A stretch of DNA of 64,000 nt from Devosia riboflavina (GCF_000743575.1 NZ_JQGC01000012.1:98654-162653); one strand, 5' to 3'. Numbered from the stretch's first letter, positions 50,039 to 59,971 are shown. Program-made: numbers and translations. Notes: generated by a model from the letters alone, not told the origin.

Positions 50039-51544
50039 ATGGATATCATCGGCTTTCTCGGCCTCGGCTTTTCCGTCGCCCTCGACCCCATCAACATTCT
50101 CTACTGTTTCATCGGCGTGCTGCTCGGCACCCTGGTCGGCGTGCTGCCCGGCATCGGCCCCACGGCCACCATTGCGATGCTGCTGCCGATCACCTTTTCG
50201 CTCTCACCGGCCGCGGCGCTGATCATGCTCGCGGGCATCTATTACGGCGCCCAATATGGCGGCTCGACCACGGCCATTCTCATCAACCTGCCAGGTGAAA
50301 GCTCATCGGCGGTGACGGCCATTGATGGCTATCAGATGGCGAAGAAAGGCCGTGCCGGGCATGCGCTCGCCACGGCGGCGCTGGGTTCGTTCTTTGCCGG
50401 CACGGTGGGCACGCTGCTCCTTGCCTTCTTCGCTCCGCCCCTTGCCCGAGCGGCGCTCAATTTCGGCGCGCCTGAATATTTCGCGCTGATCGTGCTCGGC
50501 CTTCTCGTCTCCATTGCCCTGGCGCATGGGTCGATCCTGAAAGCCCTCGCCATGATCGTGCTCGGCCTGCTCCTCGGCATGGTCGGCCAGGACATCTATA
50601 CCGGCACGCCGCGCTTCACCTTCGGGGTGCGCGAGCTCTATTCCGGCCTCAACTTCGTTTCCGTGGCCGTGGGTATTTTCGGTGTCGCCGAAATCCTGCG
50701 GAACCTCGAAAACGAGAAGGGGCGCGAGGTCATGGTCAAGTCGGTGAGCAATCTCTGGCTCGGCAAGGAAGAGTTCAAACGCATCATCGCCCCGGTCATC
50801 CGCGGCACGGCGTTAGGCTCCGTGCTCGGCATACTGCCCGGCGGGGGTCATATCCTTGCGTCCTTCGCCTCCTATTCGGCTGAAAAGCGCCTGTCGAAAA
50901 ACCCGGAAGAATTCGGCCATGGTGCCATCGAGGGCGTCGCCGGTCCGGAATCGGCCAATAACGCCGCGGCGCAAACTTCCTTCATTCCGCTCATGACCCT
51001 GGGCATTCCGGCCCACCCGGTCATGGCGCTGATGGTCGGCGCCTTCATCCTCCAGGGCATCACGCCCGGCCCCAATGTCATCAACGACCAGCCCGCGCTG
51101 TTCTGGGGCATCATCGCCTCGATGTGGATCGGCAACCTGCTTTTGGTGATGCTCAACCTGCCGCTAATCGGGCTCTGGGTGAAAATGCTCACCATCCCCT
51201 ATCGCGCGCTGTTCCCCGCCATCGTGCTCTTTGCCTGCATCGGCTGCTATTCGATCAACCAGAACGTCTTCGACATCTATGCCATCGGCTTCTTCGGCAT
51301 TCTCGGCTATGTGCTGATCCGCTTGGGTTGCGAACCGGCGCCGCTGCTGCTCGGCTTCGTCCTCGGGCCGCTGCTCGAAGAGCACCTGCGCCGCGCCATG
51401 ATCATTTCGCGCGGCGATCCCATGATCTTCCTCGAGCGCCCGATCTCGGCAACGCTTCTCGGCCTGGCGCTGCTGGCCGTGCTGATCGCGATCCTCCCCT
51501 CGATCCGCAAGAAGCGTAAGGAAGTCTTCGTCGACGAAGACTGA
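50039..51544 (+). CDS. tctA: Tripartite tricarboxylate transporter large membrane protein
   Basis: 501 residues with about 11-12 membrane helices and the TctA signatures LLGTLVGVLPGIGPTATIAM and YGAQYGGSTTAILINLPGES, plus a second GILPGGGHILASF-type repeat. This is the transport channel of the TctCBA system, starting nine bases after tctB. A strong hairpin terminator follows. Confidence 0.93.
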   Translation: MDIIGFLGLGFSVALDPINILYCFIGVLLGTLVGVLPGIGPTATIAMLLPITFSLSPAAALIMLAGIYYGAQYGGSTTAILINLPGESSSAVTAIDGYQMAKKGRAGHALATAALGSFFAGTVGTLLLAFFAPPLARAALNFGAPEYFALIVLGLLVSIALAHGSILKALAMIVLGLLLGMVGQDIYTGTPRFTFGVRELYSGLNFVSVAVGIFGVAEILRNLENEKGREVMVKSVSNLWLGKEEFKRIIAPVIRGTALGSVLGILPGGGHILASFASYSAEKRLSKNPEEFGHGAIEGVAGPESANNAAAQTSFIPLMTLGIPAHPVMALMVGAFILQGITPGPNVINDQPALFWGIIASMWIGNLLLVMLNLPLIGLWVKMLTIPYRALFPAIVLFACIGCYSINQNVFDIYAIGFFGILGYVLIRLGCEPAPLLLGFVLGPLLEEHLRRAMIISRGDPMIFLERPISATLLGLALLAVLIAILPSIRKKRKEVFVDED

Positions 51545-51560
51545 GTTTCCTCAAAAACCA

Positions 51561-51594
51561 AGAGTTGGCGACAGATGTCGCCAACTCTGCTTTT
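51561..51594. terminator. Terminator between tctA and the DUF1284 gene
   Basis: A 13-base perfect stem (AGAGTTGGCGACA and its complement, 2-base loop at 51574-51575) is followed by GCTTTT on the plus strand. It ends tctCBA and may also serve the convergent minus-strand genes. Confidence 0.75.
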
Positions 51595-51602
51595 CGGGGC
51601 GG

Positions 51603-52022
51603 TCAGTTGACGAGCGTCCCAGCAAAACCGTCCGAAGCGATCGCGGTGCATAGATCGCTCCACTCGCAACCGGCGCAAGCCGTGCGCGTCTGCCCCAGGC
51701 GAAACGCGGTTCGCGAGGCAATAAGCAGTTCGGGGCCAATCTCCATCGTGACTCCGGGCTCTATGGATGCCCCCAAAAGGCGGCCGACATCGTCGGCCGC
51801 CTTTCTGTCGCGCTCGATAATACTCTCGTTTCGGCAATGCGCGGTCGGATCATCCAGCAGCGGTGTGCAGATGTCGTCCGGGCCATCGACTATCCGGATA
51901 GTTTCGCCCGCCGACAATCGCCCGGCGATCGCGTCATAGTTCCGCGTGAAATCGGCGGAATAGCCCTTGCCGACATAGGTCAGCAGACAAAGCAGATGAT
52001 GCGGGCGAAGCCGGATGGTCAT
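51603..52022 (-). CDS. DUF1284 family protein
   Basis: 139 residues from ATG 52022, overlapping the bioY stop by four bases. It begins IRLRPHHLLCLLTYVGKGYS, with further Cys at DDICTPLL, AHCRNES and the pair TACAGCEWSDLC. This is the DUF1284 pattern, a family with conserved Cys that may hold an iron-sulfur cluster. Coupling to bioY is the only functional clue. Confidence 0.8.
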   Translation of the reverse strand: MTIRLRPHHLLCLLTYVGKGYSADFTRNYDAIAGRLSAGETIRIVDGPDDICTPLLDDPTAHCRNESIIERDRKAADDVGRLLGASIEPGVTMEIGPELLIASRTAFRLGQTRTACAGCEWSDLCTAIASDGFAGTLVN

Positions 52023-52597
52023 GAGCGCTTCGCGGCCACTCGACGGGAAAGCGCATAGAGAAGCGCGGCGCCCAGTGCCGACTTGAGCAGACCGCCAACC
52101 AGGAACGGAAGCACGCCGAAGGTGAAGGCGTCCTGGGCGCCAATCATGACGGCGAGCCACGCAGCACCGAGAGCCAGACAGAGGGCATTGCCCAACAGCA
52201 TGGCGAGGAAAGCGAGAACGGGCCGATTGCCATTCCAGCCGCGCTCGGCAAGCCACCCGGTCATGGCGGCGACGAGCGGAAAGGCGAAGAGATAGCCCGC
52301 CGTCGGCCCGACAAAGTGATGCGCACCCGCAGCGCCACCGGACAGCACCGGCATGCCCAAGGCCGCTTCCACCAGCCAGGTAATGACGGTCAGCGCGCCG
52401 AGGCGCCAACCATAGACGGCGCCGATCAGGGTGACGGCCAGCGTCTGCATATTGACGGGCACCGGCACCAGCGGCACCTCCACATAGGAGGCCGCGGCAA
52501 GGAAAAGCGTGCCGGCAACAACGGCGCCAGCCTGCCAGAGCAGCGACTTGTTCTGGATGCCGATCAAGGCAGAGGCGGCGGATTTATCAGTGACCAT
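52019..52597 (-). CDS. bioY: Biotin transporter S component
   Basis: 192 residues with six membrane helices and the BioY features VEVPLVPVPVNMQTLAVTL and GGAAGAHHFVGPTAGYLFAF. BioY is the substrate-binding unit of the energy-coupling-factor biotin importer and can work alone in some bacteria. AAGGAG precedes the ATG, and BioR-type boxes lie just upstream, so biotin repression is expected. Confidence 0.93.
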   Translation of the reverse strand: MVTDKSAASALIGIQNKSLLWQAGAVVAGTLFLAAASYVEVPLVPVPVNMQTLAVTLIGAVYGWRLGALTVITWLVEAALGMPVLSGGAAGAHHFVGPTAGYLFAFPLVAAMTGWLAERGWNGNRPVLAFLAMLLGNALCLALGAAWLAVMIGAQDAFTFGVLPFLVGGLLKSALGAALLYALSRRVAAKRS

Positions 52598-52615
52598 TCC
52601 ATGGCTCCTTCATAA

Positions 52616-52641
52616 TTATAGATAATTTCATTTATCTATCG
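52616..52641 (-). promoter_or_regulatory. BioR-type operator boxes before bioY
   Basis: TTATAGATAA (52616-52625) and TTATCTATCG (52632-52641) flank TTTCAT. The first equals the alphaproteobacterial BioR consensus (TTATMKATAA). A partial ATAGATAG lies at 52654. The boxes sit between the putative bioR gene and bioY. Confidence 0.75.
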
Positions 52642-52710
52642 CTAAAAGAATCCATAGATAGATCGACCTGGCAAGGGCGCGCGTCCTCGCAGGCAGAAAT
52701 AAGTTGCGGA

Positions 52711-53328
52711 TTATCGGGGAGAGCGCCCGCCCAGGAGCACATGCCGCTTCAGGATGGAGCCAGCGTGCTCCACCTGCCCGGCCCGCAAGGCGGTGAGAAT
52801 CGCACTGTGGTCGCGGTCGGTCGGAGCTTCCCATTCGGCGCTCCATCCCGAAAAGAGGAACCGGGCACTTGCGGCCTGCAGATCGTCGATGGCCTTGAGC
52901 AGCCGCGGCATGCCGCAAGGCGCGAGCAGGGTGCGATGAAACCTGCGGTTGGCCTGCTCCCAGGCCTGAACATCGGGGGCATTGTCGCCCTCGTTGTTGA
53001 TCTCTTCGGCTTCATCGAGAATGGCGCGCGTCAAATGCGGCGCCGCGTGCTGCAGCGCCAGAACCTCCAGCGCCGCCCGCATTTCGGCTACTTCACGCAC
53101 TTCGGCGCGCGAGAATCCCGCCACCCGCACCCCGCGCCTCGGCACGCTCACCGCCAGCCCCTGCGCCTCGAGCCGCCTGAAAGCTTCGCGCACCGGGACG
53201 TGGCTTGCGCCGAATTCCTCGGCCACGTGATCCTGCCGCAATGGCGTACCCGGTTCGAGCGCTCCAGAAATGATCCGATCGGCCAATATCCTGGCGATCT
53301 GGTTGGCGAGGGTATCGTCTTTGGCCAT
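52711..53328 (-). CDS. bioR: GntR-family regulator, probable biotin repressor BioR
   Basis: 205 residues. The N-terminal winged helix (LANQIARILADRIISGALEP, ASHVPVREAFRRLEAQGL) and a C-terminal FCD ligand domain (EVAEMRAALEVLALQHAAPH ... HSAILTALRAGQVEHAG) place it in the FadR branch of GntR, to which BioR belongs. The gene precedes bioY on the same strand with BioR boxes between them. A different FCD regulator cannot be excluded by sequence alone. Confidence 0.72.
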   Translation of the reverse strand: MAKDDTLANQIARILADRIISGALEPGTPLRQDHVAEEFGASHVPVREAFRRLEAQGLAVSVPRRGVRVAGFSRAEVREVAEMRAALEVLALQHAAPHLTRAILDEAEEINNEGDNAPDVQAWEQANRRFHRTLLAPCGMPRLLKAIDDLQAASARFLFSGWSAEWEAPTDRDHSAILTALRAGQVEHAGSILKRHVLLGGRSPR

Positions 53329-53473
53329 GGTCCTGGGGAGATGAGCTGGGGTCGCAAGAATGAAGCGGTTTTGTCATACACCGGTCGGAAAAGGCGTGCA
53401 CGCCTTGATCGGCGAAACTTGCCCCATCCTGACTTCTCCATGATAGTGCACCCATACCGTGCAAGTTGGAAAA

Positions 53474-54451
53474 ATGCCTTCATCCCAAGCCGATAGAAGC
53501 AGCGCTGCATCTGAGGTCGAAGGCCTGGCCCTCTTTGCCGAACTCAGCGCCGTCATCATTGCCGCCAGCGTGGATGAGCCTATGGTGCTGGTGCGTCCCG
53601 ACGTGCCAGTCGACACCCTGCCCGCCGGCCCCCTGCAATCGGGGCATCGCACGCTCGAAGCTGGCCTACGGGCCTGGGTCGAGCAGCAGACGAACCTCCA
53701 TTTGGGCTATGTGGAGCAGCTCTATACGTTCGGCGACACCGACCGCATCGACATGCCTGGCCGCGGCGGCAGGTCGCTTTCCATTGCCTATCTCGCCCTC
53801 GTCCGCGCCTTGCGCGCCTCTGCCCGCAGCGGCGCCCGCTGGCAGAATGTCTACACCTATCTGCCCTGGGAAGACTGGCGCGATGGCCGGCCCGCCGTGC
53901 TGGAAACCATCGAAACCTATCTCAAGACTTGGGTGAAGGACTCAGGAGACGCCGGCGCCCTGCGGGAAAAGCGGGCGGCCCTGGCTTTCGGTCTCGGAAC
54001 CGATAGCTGGAGCGACGAGCTGGTGCTCGATCGCTATGAACTTCTCTACGAAGCGGGCTTTGTCCGAGAGGCCCGACGCGATGGGGAAACCACTCCCCTC
54101 ACAGCGATGACCGACTACCCGATGGGCCTCGACCACCGGCGCATCCTCGCAACGGCGCTGGGGCGCCTGCGCGGCAAGATCAAGTATCGACCAGTGATTT
54201 TCGAGCTCATGCCCGAGAGTTTTACGCTGCTCGATCTGCAGCGCACCGTCGAGGGCCTCTCTGGCATACGGCTGCACAAGCAGAATTTCCGTCGCCTCGT
54301 TGAAACACAGGGATTGGTCGAGGAGACCGGCGAGCTCCAGACCGAGACCGGCGGTCGGCCCGCCCGCCTGGTGCGCTTCCGCCGCGAGGTGCTGCTGGAG
54401 CGCCCCTCCCCGGGCCTCAGGCTGTCGAGCACGAAGCGCCCACCCAATTAA
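53474..54451 (+). CDS. nadQ: NadQ-type Nudix-related regulator of NAD synthesis
   Basis: 325 residues from ATG 53474. The N-terminal Nudix-like domain (AVIIAASVDEPMVLVRPD; LEAGLRAWVEQQTNLHLGYV) has a degenerate Nudix box, as in the NrtR/NadQ regulators. A winged-helix C-terminal domain follows (FTLLDLQRTVEGLSGIRLHK; FRRLVETQGLVEETGE). In alphaproteobacteria NadQ represses nadABC. The gene lies directly upstream of nadA, with a 17-base palindrome in between. Confidence 0.82.
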   Translation: MPSSQADRSSAASEVEGLALFAELSAVIIAASVDEPMVLVRPDVPVDTLPAGPLQSGHRTLEAGLRAWVEQQTNLHLGYVEQLYTFGDTDRIDMPGRGGRSLSIAYLALVRALRASARSGARWQNVYTYLPWEDWRDGRPAVLETIETYLKTWVKDSGDAGALREKRAALAFGLGTDSWSDELVLDRYELLYEAGFVREARRDGETTPLTAMTDYPMGLDHRRILATALGRLRGKIKYRPVIFELMPESFTLLDLQRTVEGLSGIRLHKQNFRRLVETQGLVEETGELQTETGGRPARLVRFRREVLLERPSPGLRLSSTKRPPN

Positions 54452-54527
54452 CGCTTGACGCATCCTTATACTCAGTCCTAGCATAACCCTTACCGGCGCA
54501 GAGACGCCGGTTTCGTTTTGACCGCTA

Positions 54528-54544
54528 ATACTCAAATTGAGTAT
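54528..54544 (+). promoter_or_regulatory. NadQ operator candidate
   Basis: ATACTCAAATTGAGTAT is a perfect 17-base palindrome centred about 25 bases before the nadA start. A weaker ATACTCAGTCC half-match lies near 54470. Confidence 0.75.
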
Positions 54545-54560
54545 ATTCGGAGGTAGTGCG

Positions 54561-55556
54561 TTGCAGGTCTCGGAATCCACTTCTGGCATTATGCCATTGC
54601 CCCTCGTCTATGAGCGGGTGCAGCACCATGTGCCTGCCTTCGAATGGCCGCTGCTGGCCGTCGATGTCGAAGCGATCCTGCGTCTCAAGCGCGAGAAGAA
54701 CGCCACTATCCTTGCCCACAATTACCAGGCGCCGGAAATCTTCCACACGGTCGCCGATATCGTCGGCGACAGCCTCGCTCTGGCGCGCGAGGCCGCGGCG
54801 ACCGATGCCGATATCATCGTCATGGCCGGCGTGCACTTTATGGCCGAGACCTCAAAGCTGCTCAATCCGGACAAGCGCGTCTTCATTCCCGATAGCCGCG
54901 CCGGCTGCTCGCTCGCCGAATCGATCACCGCGGCAGACGTGCGCGAACTGCGCCGCCGCCACCCCGGCGTGCCTGTTATCACCTATGTGAACACCTCGGC
55001 CGCCGTGAAAGCCGAGTCCGACATCTGCTGCACTTCGGGCAATGCGCTGAAGATCGTCCGCTCGCTGGGCGTTGACCGCGTCATCATGCTGCCCGACGAA
55101 TTTTTGGCCCGCAATATCGCGGCGCAAGCACCAGAAATCGAAGTGATCACCTGGGCCGGCCATTGCGAAGTGCACGAACTCTTTACCCCCGACGACATTC
55201 GGGCCGTGCGCGAAAGTTATCCCGGTGTCACGGTGATGACCCATCCCGAATGCCCGCCCGAAGTGGTTGCGGAAGCCGATTTCTCCGGCTCGACGGCGAT
55301 GATGGCCGACTTCGTTGCCTATAAACGCCCCCAGCGCGTGGCGCTCGTGACCGAATGTTCCATGGGCGATAACCTGGCCCAGCAATTCCGCGACGTGGAA
55401 TTCGTAAAACCGTGCAATCTCTGCCCGCATATGAAGCGCATCACCCTGGGCAATATTCGTGCGGCGCTCGAAGAGGAGCAGCACGAGGTGCATATCGATC
55501 CGCTGCTGGCCGATCGAGCACGCGCCGCCGTCGAGCGCATGCTGGCGGTCGCCTGA
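54561..55556 (+). CDS. nadA: Quinolinate synthase A
   Basis: 331 residues. TTG 54561 is chosen because GGAGG lies eight bases upstream; an ATG at 54591 would also keep the fold. It has [37 protein letters not shown] and [13 protein letters not shown], the Cys of the [4Fe-4S] cluster being present. It condenses iminoaspartate and dihydroxyacetone phosphate to quinolinate. First gene of nadABC. Confidence 0.93.
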   Translation: MQVSESTSGIMPLPLVYERVQHHVPAFEWPLLAVDVEAILRLKREKNATILAHNYQAPEIFHTVADIVGDSLALAREAAATDADIIVMAGVHFMAETSKLLNPDKRVFIPDSRAGCSLAESITAADVRELRRRHPGVPVITYVNTSAAVKAESDICCTSGNALKIVRSLGVDRVIMLPDEFLARNIAAQAPEIEVITWAGHCEVHELFTPDDIRAVRESYPGVTVMTHPECPPEVVAEADFSGSTAMMADFVAYKRPQRVALVTECSMGDNLAQQFRDVEFVKPCNLCPHMKRITLGNIRAALEEEQHEVHIDPLLADRARAAVERMLAVA

Positions 55557-55566
55557 GGCCATCGAC

Positions 55567-57117
55567 ATGGATCAGAATCCAGTCATCGTCATTGGCGGCG
55601 GCATTGCGGGCCTCGCCACAGCCCTGCGGCTTGCGCCGCTGCCGGTTGTGCTCATCACCGCGTCCCCGCTCGGCACCAATGCGGCGACGGCCCTCGCGCA
55701 AGGAGGCATTGCTGCCGCCCTCGGAGAAGACGACACCCCGCACCTTCATGCCGAAGATGCGCTCACCGCTGCTGCCGGGCTCGGCGCCCCCTCGATAACC
55801 CGGCGTATTGCCGAAGCCGGCCCCGCCGCCATCGCCTGGCTACTGGAACAAGGCATCGGATTTGATCGCATGGGCGATGGAAAGGCTATCGCCCTCGGCC
55901 TCGAAGCCGCGCACTCGCGCCGCCGCATTGTTCATGCCGGCGGCGATCGCACCGGGCGACGCGTCATAGACGGACTGATCGGCGCCGCGCGCAACACACC
56001 ATCGATCACCCTTCTCGAAGGAAAAGTGCTCGACCTAGCCATGACTGCAAATGGCCATGTCGGTGGCGTCATTTATCTGCCCGCTGGAGGGCGACAAGCA
56101 ACCGACGCGATAGTGCTTCCCGGCCGCAGCGTGGTGCTGGCGACCGGCGGCGTCGGCGGCCTCTATGCGCACACAACCAATCCCGTGACCGCCATCGGCA
56201 CCGGCCTCGCGCTTGCCGCTCGTGCGGGGGCGGTGCTCCGCGACCTAGAATTCGTGCAGTTCCACCCCACCGCCATCGCCATCGGCCAGGACCCGATGCC
56301 GCTGGCCACCGAAGCCCTGCGCGGCGAAGGCGCCATTCTTGTCAATGCAAGCGGCGAACGCTTCATGGAAACCGTGCCTGGCGCCGAGCTGGCGCCGCGC
56401 GATATCGTCGCCAATGCCGTCTTCCGGCAGATTGTCGCCGGAGAACAAGCCTTCCTCGATACCCGCCCCACCCTCGGCCAAACCGTTCACAATCGCTTCC
56501 CCGGCTTTTCCGCTCTCTGTGCATCGGCTGGCCTCGACCCGGAAAAACAGCCAATCCCCATCAGACCGGCCGCGCATTACCATATGGGCGGCGTCAAGGT
56601 GGATGCCTCCGGCCAAACGACCGTGCCGGGCCTTTGGGCCTGCGGCGAAGTCGCTTCCACCGGCCTCCACGGTGCCAATCGATTGGCCAGCAATTCGCTT
56701 CTTGAAGCGGCGGTTCAATCCGCATGGATTGCCGAGGACATCAAGTCCAGCACTGCACCTGACACACGACGCCTGGAGTCGACCCACAGAACACCATCCT
56801 TGGGAGAAGCCAATGCCAGCCTGCGCCGGCAGATGGATCGCGACGTCGGCGTGGTCCGCGATGCCGCAGGCCTGCAACGCGCCATAAGAAACTTCTGGTT
56901 CGCCCAGGACGAGAACGCGCCGGACGCGACGCTCGTCGCTCTCCTCATCGCCGTTTCGGCCGAGCGCCGTCACGAAAGCCGCGGCGCGCATCAGCGGGCC
57001 GACCACCCCCGAACGTCGAACACGCCCCGCCACATCGAAATAACGCTGACCGAAGCCCTCGACAGCGCCAGGGAACTGGCTGAAAGCCGGGCCGAAGCCA
57101 TGGAAGCCTTTGCATGA
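55567..57117 (+). CDS. nadB: L-aspartate oxidase
   Basis: 516 residues from ATG 55567. FAD-binding GGGIAGLATALRL, ALAQGGIAAAL, a flavoprotein core with EFVQFHPTAIAI and the substrate-site HYHMGGVKVDASG, and GEVASTGLHGANRLASNSLL are all present. It oxidises aspartate to iminoaspartate for NadA. Its stop overlaps nadC by four bases. Confidence 0.93.
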   Translation: MDQNPVIVIGGGIAGLATALRLAPLPVVLITASPLGTNAATALAQGGIAAALGEDDTPHLHAEDALTAAAGLGAPSITRRIAEAGPAAIAWLLEQGIGFDRMGDGKAIALGLEAAHSRRRIVHAGGDRTGRRVIDGLIGAARNTPSITLLEGKVLDLAMTANGHVGGVIYLPAGGRQATDAIVLPGRSVVLATGGVGGLYAHTTNPVTAIGTGLALAARAGAVLRDLEFVQFHPTAIAIGQDPMPLATEALRGEGAILVNASGERFMETVPGAELAPRDIVANAVFRQIVAGEQAFLDTRPTLGQTVHNRFPGFSALCASAGLDPEKQPIPIRPAAHYHMGGVKVDASGQTTVPGLWACGEVASTGLHGANRLASNSLLEAAVQSAWIAEDIKSSTAPDTRRLESTHRTPSLGEANASLRRQMDRDVGVVRDAAGLQRAIRNFWFAQDENAPDATLVALLIAVSAERRHESRGAHQRADHPRTSNTPRHIEITLTEALDSARELAESRAEAMEAFA

Positions 57118-57983
57118 ACGATACTTTTTCGTCCCTGACCCTGCCGCGTCTCATCACCGAGCCGATCGTTCGCGCTGCCCTCCTCGAAGATTTTGGCCGC
57201 ACCGGCGACATCACCAGCGATGCCGTCATCCCCGTCGAAGCCACAGCCAATTGCGCCATCGTCGCCCGTGATCCTGGCGTCGTCAGCGGCGTGGATCTTG
57301 CCGGGCTCGCCTTCACCCTCATGGACCCCTCCATCGCGATTTCCGTACATCGGCCCGATGGCAGCAGGGTCGCGCCCGGCGACACTATCCTCCATGTCTT
57401 CGGCCCCGCCCGCGCCATTCTCGGGGCCGAACGCGTCGCCCTCAATCTCCTCTGCCGCCTCTCCGGCATCGCCACCGCGACCTCCGAACTGGTCGAAGCC
57501 GTGCGCCCCCATGGCCATGCCAGGATCGCCTGCACACGCAAAACCACGCCCGGCCTCCGCGCGCTCGAAAAGGCCGCCGTGCGGGCTGGTGGCGGGGCCA
57601 ATCATCGCTTTGGCCTCGACGATGCCATCCTGATAAAGGACAATCACATCGCCATAGCCGGTGGCGTGCGCACCGCCATCGAGCGCTCCCGTGCCGGGGC
57701 GGGCCATCTGGTCAAGATCGAAGTAGAAGTCGATCGGCTCGACCAGCTCGACGAAGCCCTGTCTGTCGGCGTTGATGCCGTCCTCCTCGACAATATGGAC
57801 ATTCCGACCCTGACCGAAGCCGTCCGCCGCATCGGCAAGAGCGCCATCAAGGAAGCCTCCGGGCGGATCACCGCCAAGACAGCCCCCGCCATCGCCGCGA
57901 CGGGCGTCGATATCATTTCGGCGGGTTGGCTCACCCATAGCGCGCCCATTCTGGACCTCGGTTTGGACATAGCAGCCCCCTAA
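57114..57983 (+). CDS. nadC: Nicotinate-nucleotide pyrophosphorylase (carboxylating)
   Basis: 289 residues. LLEDFGRTGDITSDAVIP near the start, CTRKTTPGLRALEKAAVRAG and RFGLDDAILIKDNH, and VEVEVDRLDQLDEAL with DAVLLDNMD. This is the standard quinolinate phosphoribosyltransferase, the third step after NadB and NadA. It completes the nadABC operon. Confidence 0.94.
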   Translation: MNDTFSSLTLPRLITEPIVRAALLEDFGRTGDITSDAVIPVEATANCAIVARDPGVVSGVDLAGLAFTLMDPSIAISVHRPDGSRVAPGDTILHVFGPARAILGAERVALNLLCRLSGIATATSELVEAVRPHGHARIACTRKTTPGLRALEKAAVRAGGGANHRFGLDDAILIKDNHIAIAGGVRTAIERSRAGAGHLVKIEVEVDRLDQLDEALSVGVDAVLLDNMDIPTLTEAVRRIGKSAIKEASGRITAKTAPAIAATGVDIISAGWLTHSAPILDLGLDIAAP

Positions 57984-58006
57984 TACCTATATAGGGCTGG
58001 GATAGG

Positions 58007-58028
58007 CGTTGATGTCCGAGTATCAACG
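58007..58028. promoter_or_regulatory. Inverted repeat between nadC and panB
   Basis: CGTTGAT and ATCAACG flank eight bases. There is no T-run, so an operator or weak mRNA hairpin is more likely than a terminator. The binding protein is unknown. Confidence 0.35.
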
Positions 58029-58075
58029 CGTCGCGTCCAAGGGCGCAGGTTCGAAGATTAGCCGTGGAGACCACG

Positions 58076-58888
58076 ATGTCAGTCCCGTCAGCAACCAAGC
58101 GTTTGACCATTCGCGATATCGGCCGGCTGCGCCAGCGCGCCGAACCCATCGCCATGCTGACCGCCTATGACAGCGTCATGGCGACCCTGGTCGATCAATC
58201 CGGCATTGATATCATCCTCGTCGGCGATAGCCTCGGCAATGTCGTGCTCGGGCACGAAACGACGCTGAAGGTCACGCTGGCCGATATGATCCGCCATGCC
58301 GCTGCCGTGGCGCGCAGCACCGAACACGCGCTCGTCGTCTGCGACATGCCCTTCGGCACGACCACGGATCCGGAAACGGCACTTCGCAGCGCCGTGGACA
58401 TTCTCCAGCATTCGGGCGTGCAGGCGGTCAAGATCGAAGGCGGCCTCTCCATGGTGCCCGTCATCAAGCGGCTGACCGACTATGGCATTCCCGTCATGGC
58501 CCATATCGGGCTGATGCCACAGGCCGTGCACCAGTTGGGCGGCTACTACACCCACGGCAAGGCCGCTGAATCCGCCGATCGTCTCTCTCGGGAGGCCCGC
58601 GCCCTCGAAGAGGCCGGCGCCTTCGCCATCGTCCTCGAATGCATCGTTGCCGAGGTGGCGACGGCGATCACGGCCGAACTGGCGATTCCGACCATCGGCA
58701 TCGGCTCTGGCCCCGGCTGCGCCGGCCAGGTGCTGGTGATCAACGACCTCATCGGTCTCAACACGCGCCCCGCTCCGAGCTTTGCCAAGCCGCGGGCGGA
58801 TGCGGCCGGGCTCGTGCGAACGGCCGTGGCCGACTATGTCGCCGAGACCAAGGCCTCGGCGCTGCAAAAGCGCGCCGGCGCTGCCTGA
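58076..58888 (+). CDS. panB: 3-methyl-2-oxobutanoate hydroxymethyltransferase
   Basis: 270 residues from ATG 58076 (GGAG upstream; a GTG at 58064 is in frame). IAMLTAYDSVMATLVDQSGI, ILVGDSLGNVVLGHETTLKV, KIEGG and IGLMPQAVHQLGGY, with ECI and GIGSGPGCAGQVLV, define PanB. It makes ketopantoate in pantothenate synthesis and is followed by panC. Confidence 0.94.
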   Translation: MSVPSATKRLTIRDIGRLRQRAEPIAMLTAYDSVMATLVDQSGIDIILVGDSLGNVVLGHETTLKVTLADMIRHAAAVARSTEHALVVCDMPFGTTTDPETALRSAVDILQHSGVQAVKIEGGLSMVPVIKRLTDYGIPVMAHIGLMPQAVHQLGGYYTHGKAAESADRLSREARALEEAGAFAIVLECIVAEVATAITAELAIPTIGIGSGPGCAGQVLVINDLIGLNTRPAPSFAKPRADAAGLVRTAVADYVAETKASALQKRAGAA

Positions 58889-58908
58889 CCTAGCTGGACC
58901 ACCCTTCA

Positions 58909-59757
58909 ATGACAAAAATCCTTCGCACGATTTCCGAGCTGCGAGCCTGGCGCAATGCGCTGCCCGCCGGCGCCCGCCTTGGCCTCGTCCCCACCATGGG
59001 TGCCCTCCATGAAGGCCATATCAGCCTCATGGACCTTGCCCACACGCATTGCGACACGGTCATTGCCAGCATTTTCGTCAATCCGCTGCAATTCGGCCCC
59101 ACGGAAGACCTCGCGCGCTATCCTCGACCGATCGAGAGGGATATCGCTCTCCTCGAAGCATCAGGCGTCGATGCGCTGTTCCTGCCCGAGCCCGCCGAAG
59201 TCTACCCCGCCGACAATTCCACCTATGTCATCGAAGAAGCGGTCTCCCTGCCGCTCTGTGGCGCCCTGCGTCCCGGTCATTTCCGTGGTGTCGCCACTGT
59301 GGTGCTAAAGCTGTTCAACCTGACACAGCCGCATTTCGCCTTCTTCGGGCAGAAGGATGCGCAGCAATGTGCCGTGATCGAACGCATGGTGCGGGATCTC
59401 AACGTTCCCGTCGAAATCGTCCGCGGCGCCATCGTGCGCGAGGAAGACGGCCTGGCGATGAGCTCGCGCAACGTCTATCTCGAGCCCGCCCAGCGCGCCA
59501 TTGCCCCGCTACTCTACCAGAGCCTCCTCGCCGCCTCCGAGGCCTATGACGCGGGCGAACGCGGCGCCGGAAAACTCGAAGCCATCGGCCGGTCTATACT
59601 GGCCCGCGAGCCAGGCATCGCGGTGCAATATTGGGAAGTCCGTGACCGCAGCAGTCTCGCCCCGCTTGAGACCGTCGGCGCTAACGGTTGCCTCCTCGCT
59701 TTGGCTGCCTATCTCGGCAATACGCGCCTTATCGACAATTTTATCCTCGGGGCCTGA
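58909..59757 (+). CDS. panC: Pantothenate synthetase
   Basis: 282 residues. VPTMGALHEGHISLMDLAH, FVNPLQFGPTEDLARYPR, FFGQKDAQQCAVIERMV and EDGLAMSSRNVYL are the PanC ATP- and pantoate-binding motifs. It joins pantoate and beta-alanine. It lies 20 bases after panB. A 7-base hairpin (GCGGCAT/ATGCCGC, 59771-59795) without a T-run follows. Confidence 0.94.
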   Translation: MTKILRTISELRAWRNALPAGARLGLVPTMGALHEGHISLMDLAHTHCDTVIASIFVNPLQFGPTEDLARYPRPIERDIALLEASGVDALFLPEPAEVYPADNSTYVIEEAVSLPLCGALRPGHFRGVATVVLKLFNLTQPHFAFFGQKDAQQCAVIERMVRDLNVPVEIVRGAIVREEDGLAMSSRNVYLEPAQRAIAPLLYQSLLAASEAYDAGERGAGKLEAIGRSILAREPGIAVQYWEVRDRSSLAPLETVGANGCLLALAAYLGNTRLIDNFILGA

Positions 59758-59900
59758 GCTTCCGGCAAGCGCGGCATTCCGCTTGGGGATGCCGCTGCCC
59801 AACGCGTCGCCCGCCAAACCTCCCTGACAGCAAACACCCCTATTTCCGCGCCGCTCACGCCATGCCCGCGCCCGATCTACAACTTCGTCTTGCAAGAGTC

Positions 59901-59916
59901 GTTATAACGTCATAAC
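59901..59916 (+). promoter_or_regulatory. Operator-like repeat before the sugar ABC operon
   Basis: GTTATAACGTCATAAC contains GTTAT/ATAAC arms six bases apart, or two direct octamers differing by one base. It lies about 55 bases before the binding-protein gene and is a likely site for a GntR- or ROK-type sugar regulator. Confidence 0.4.
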
Positions 59917-59971
59917 ACTACCTCGTGCAGCGGTTTGGAGAAGCCGCTGGCATGAGGATGGGAGAACGACA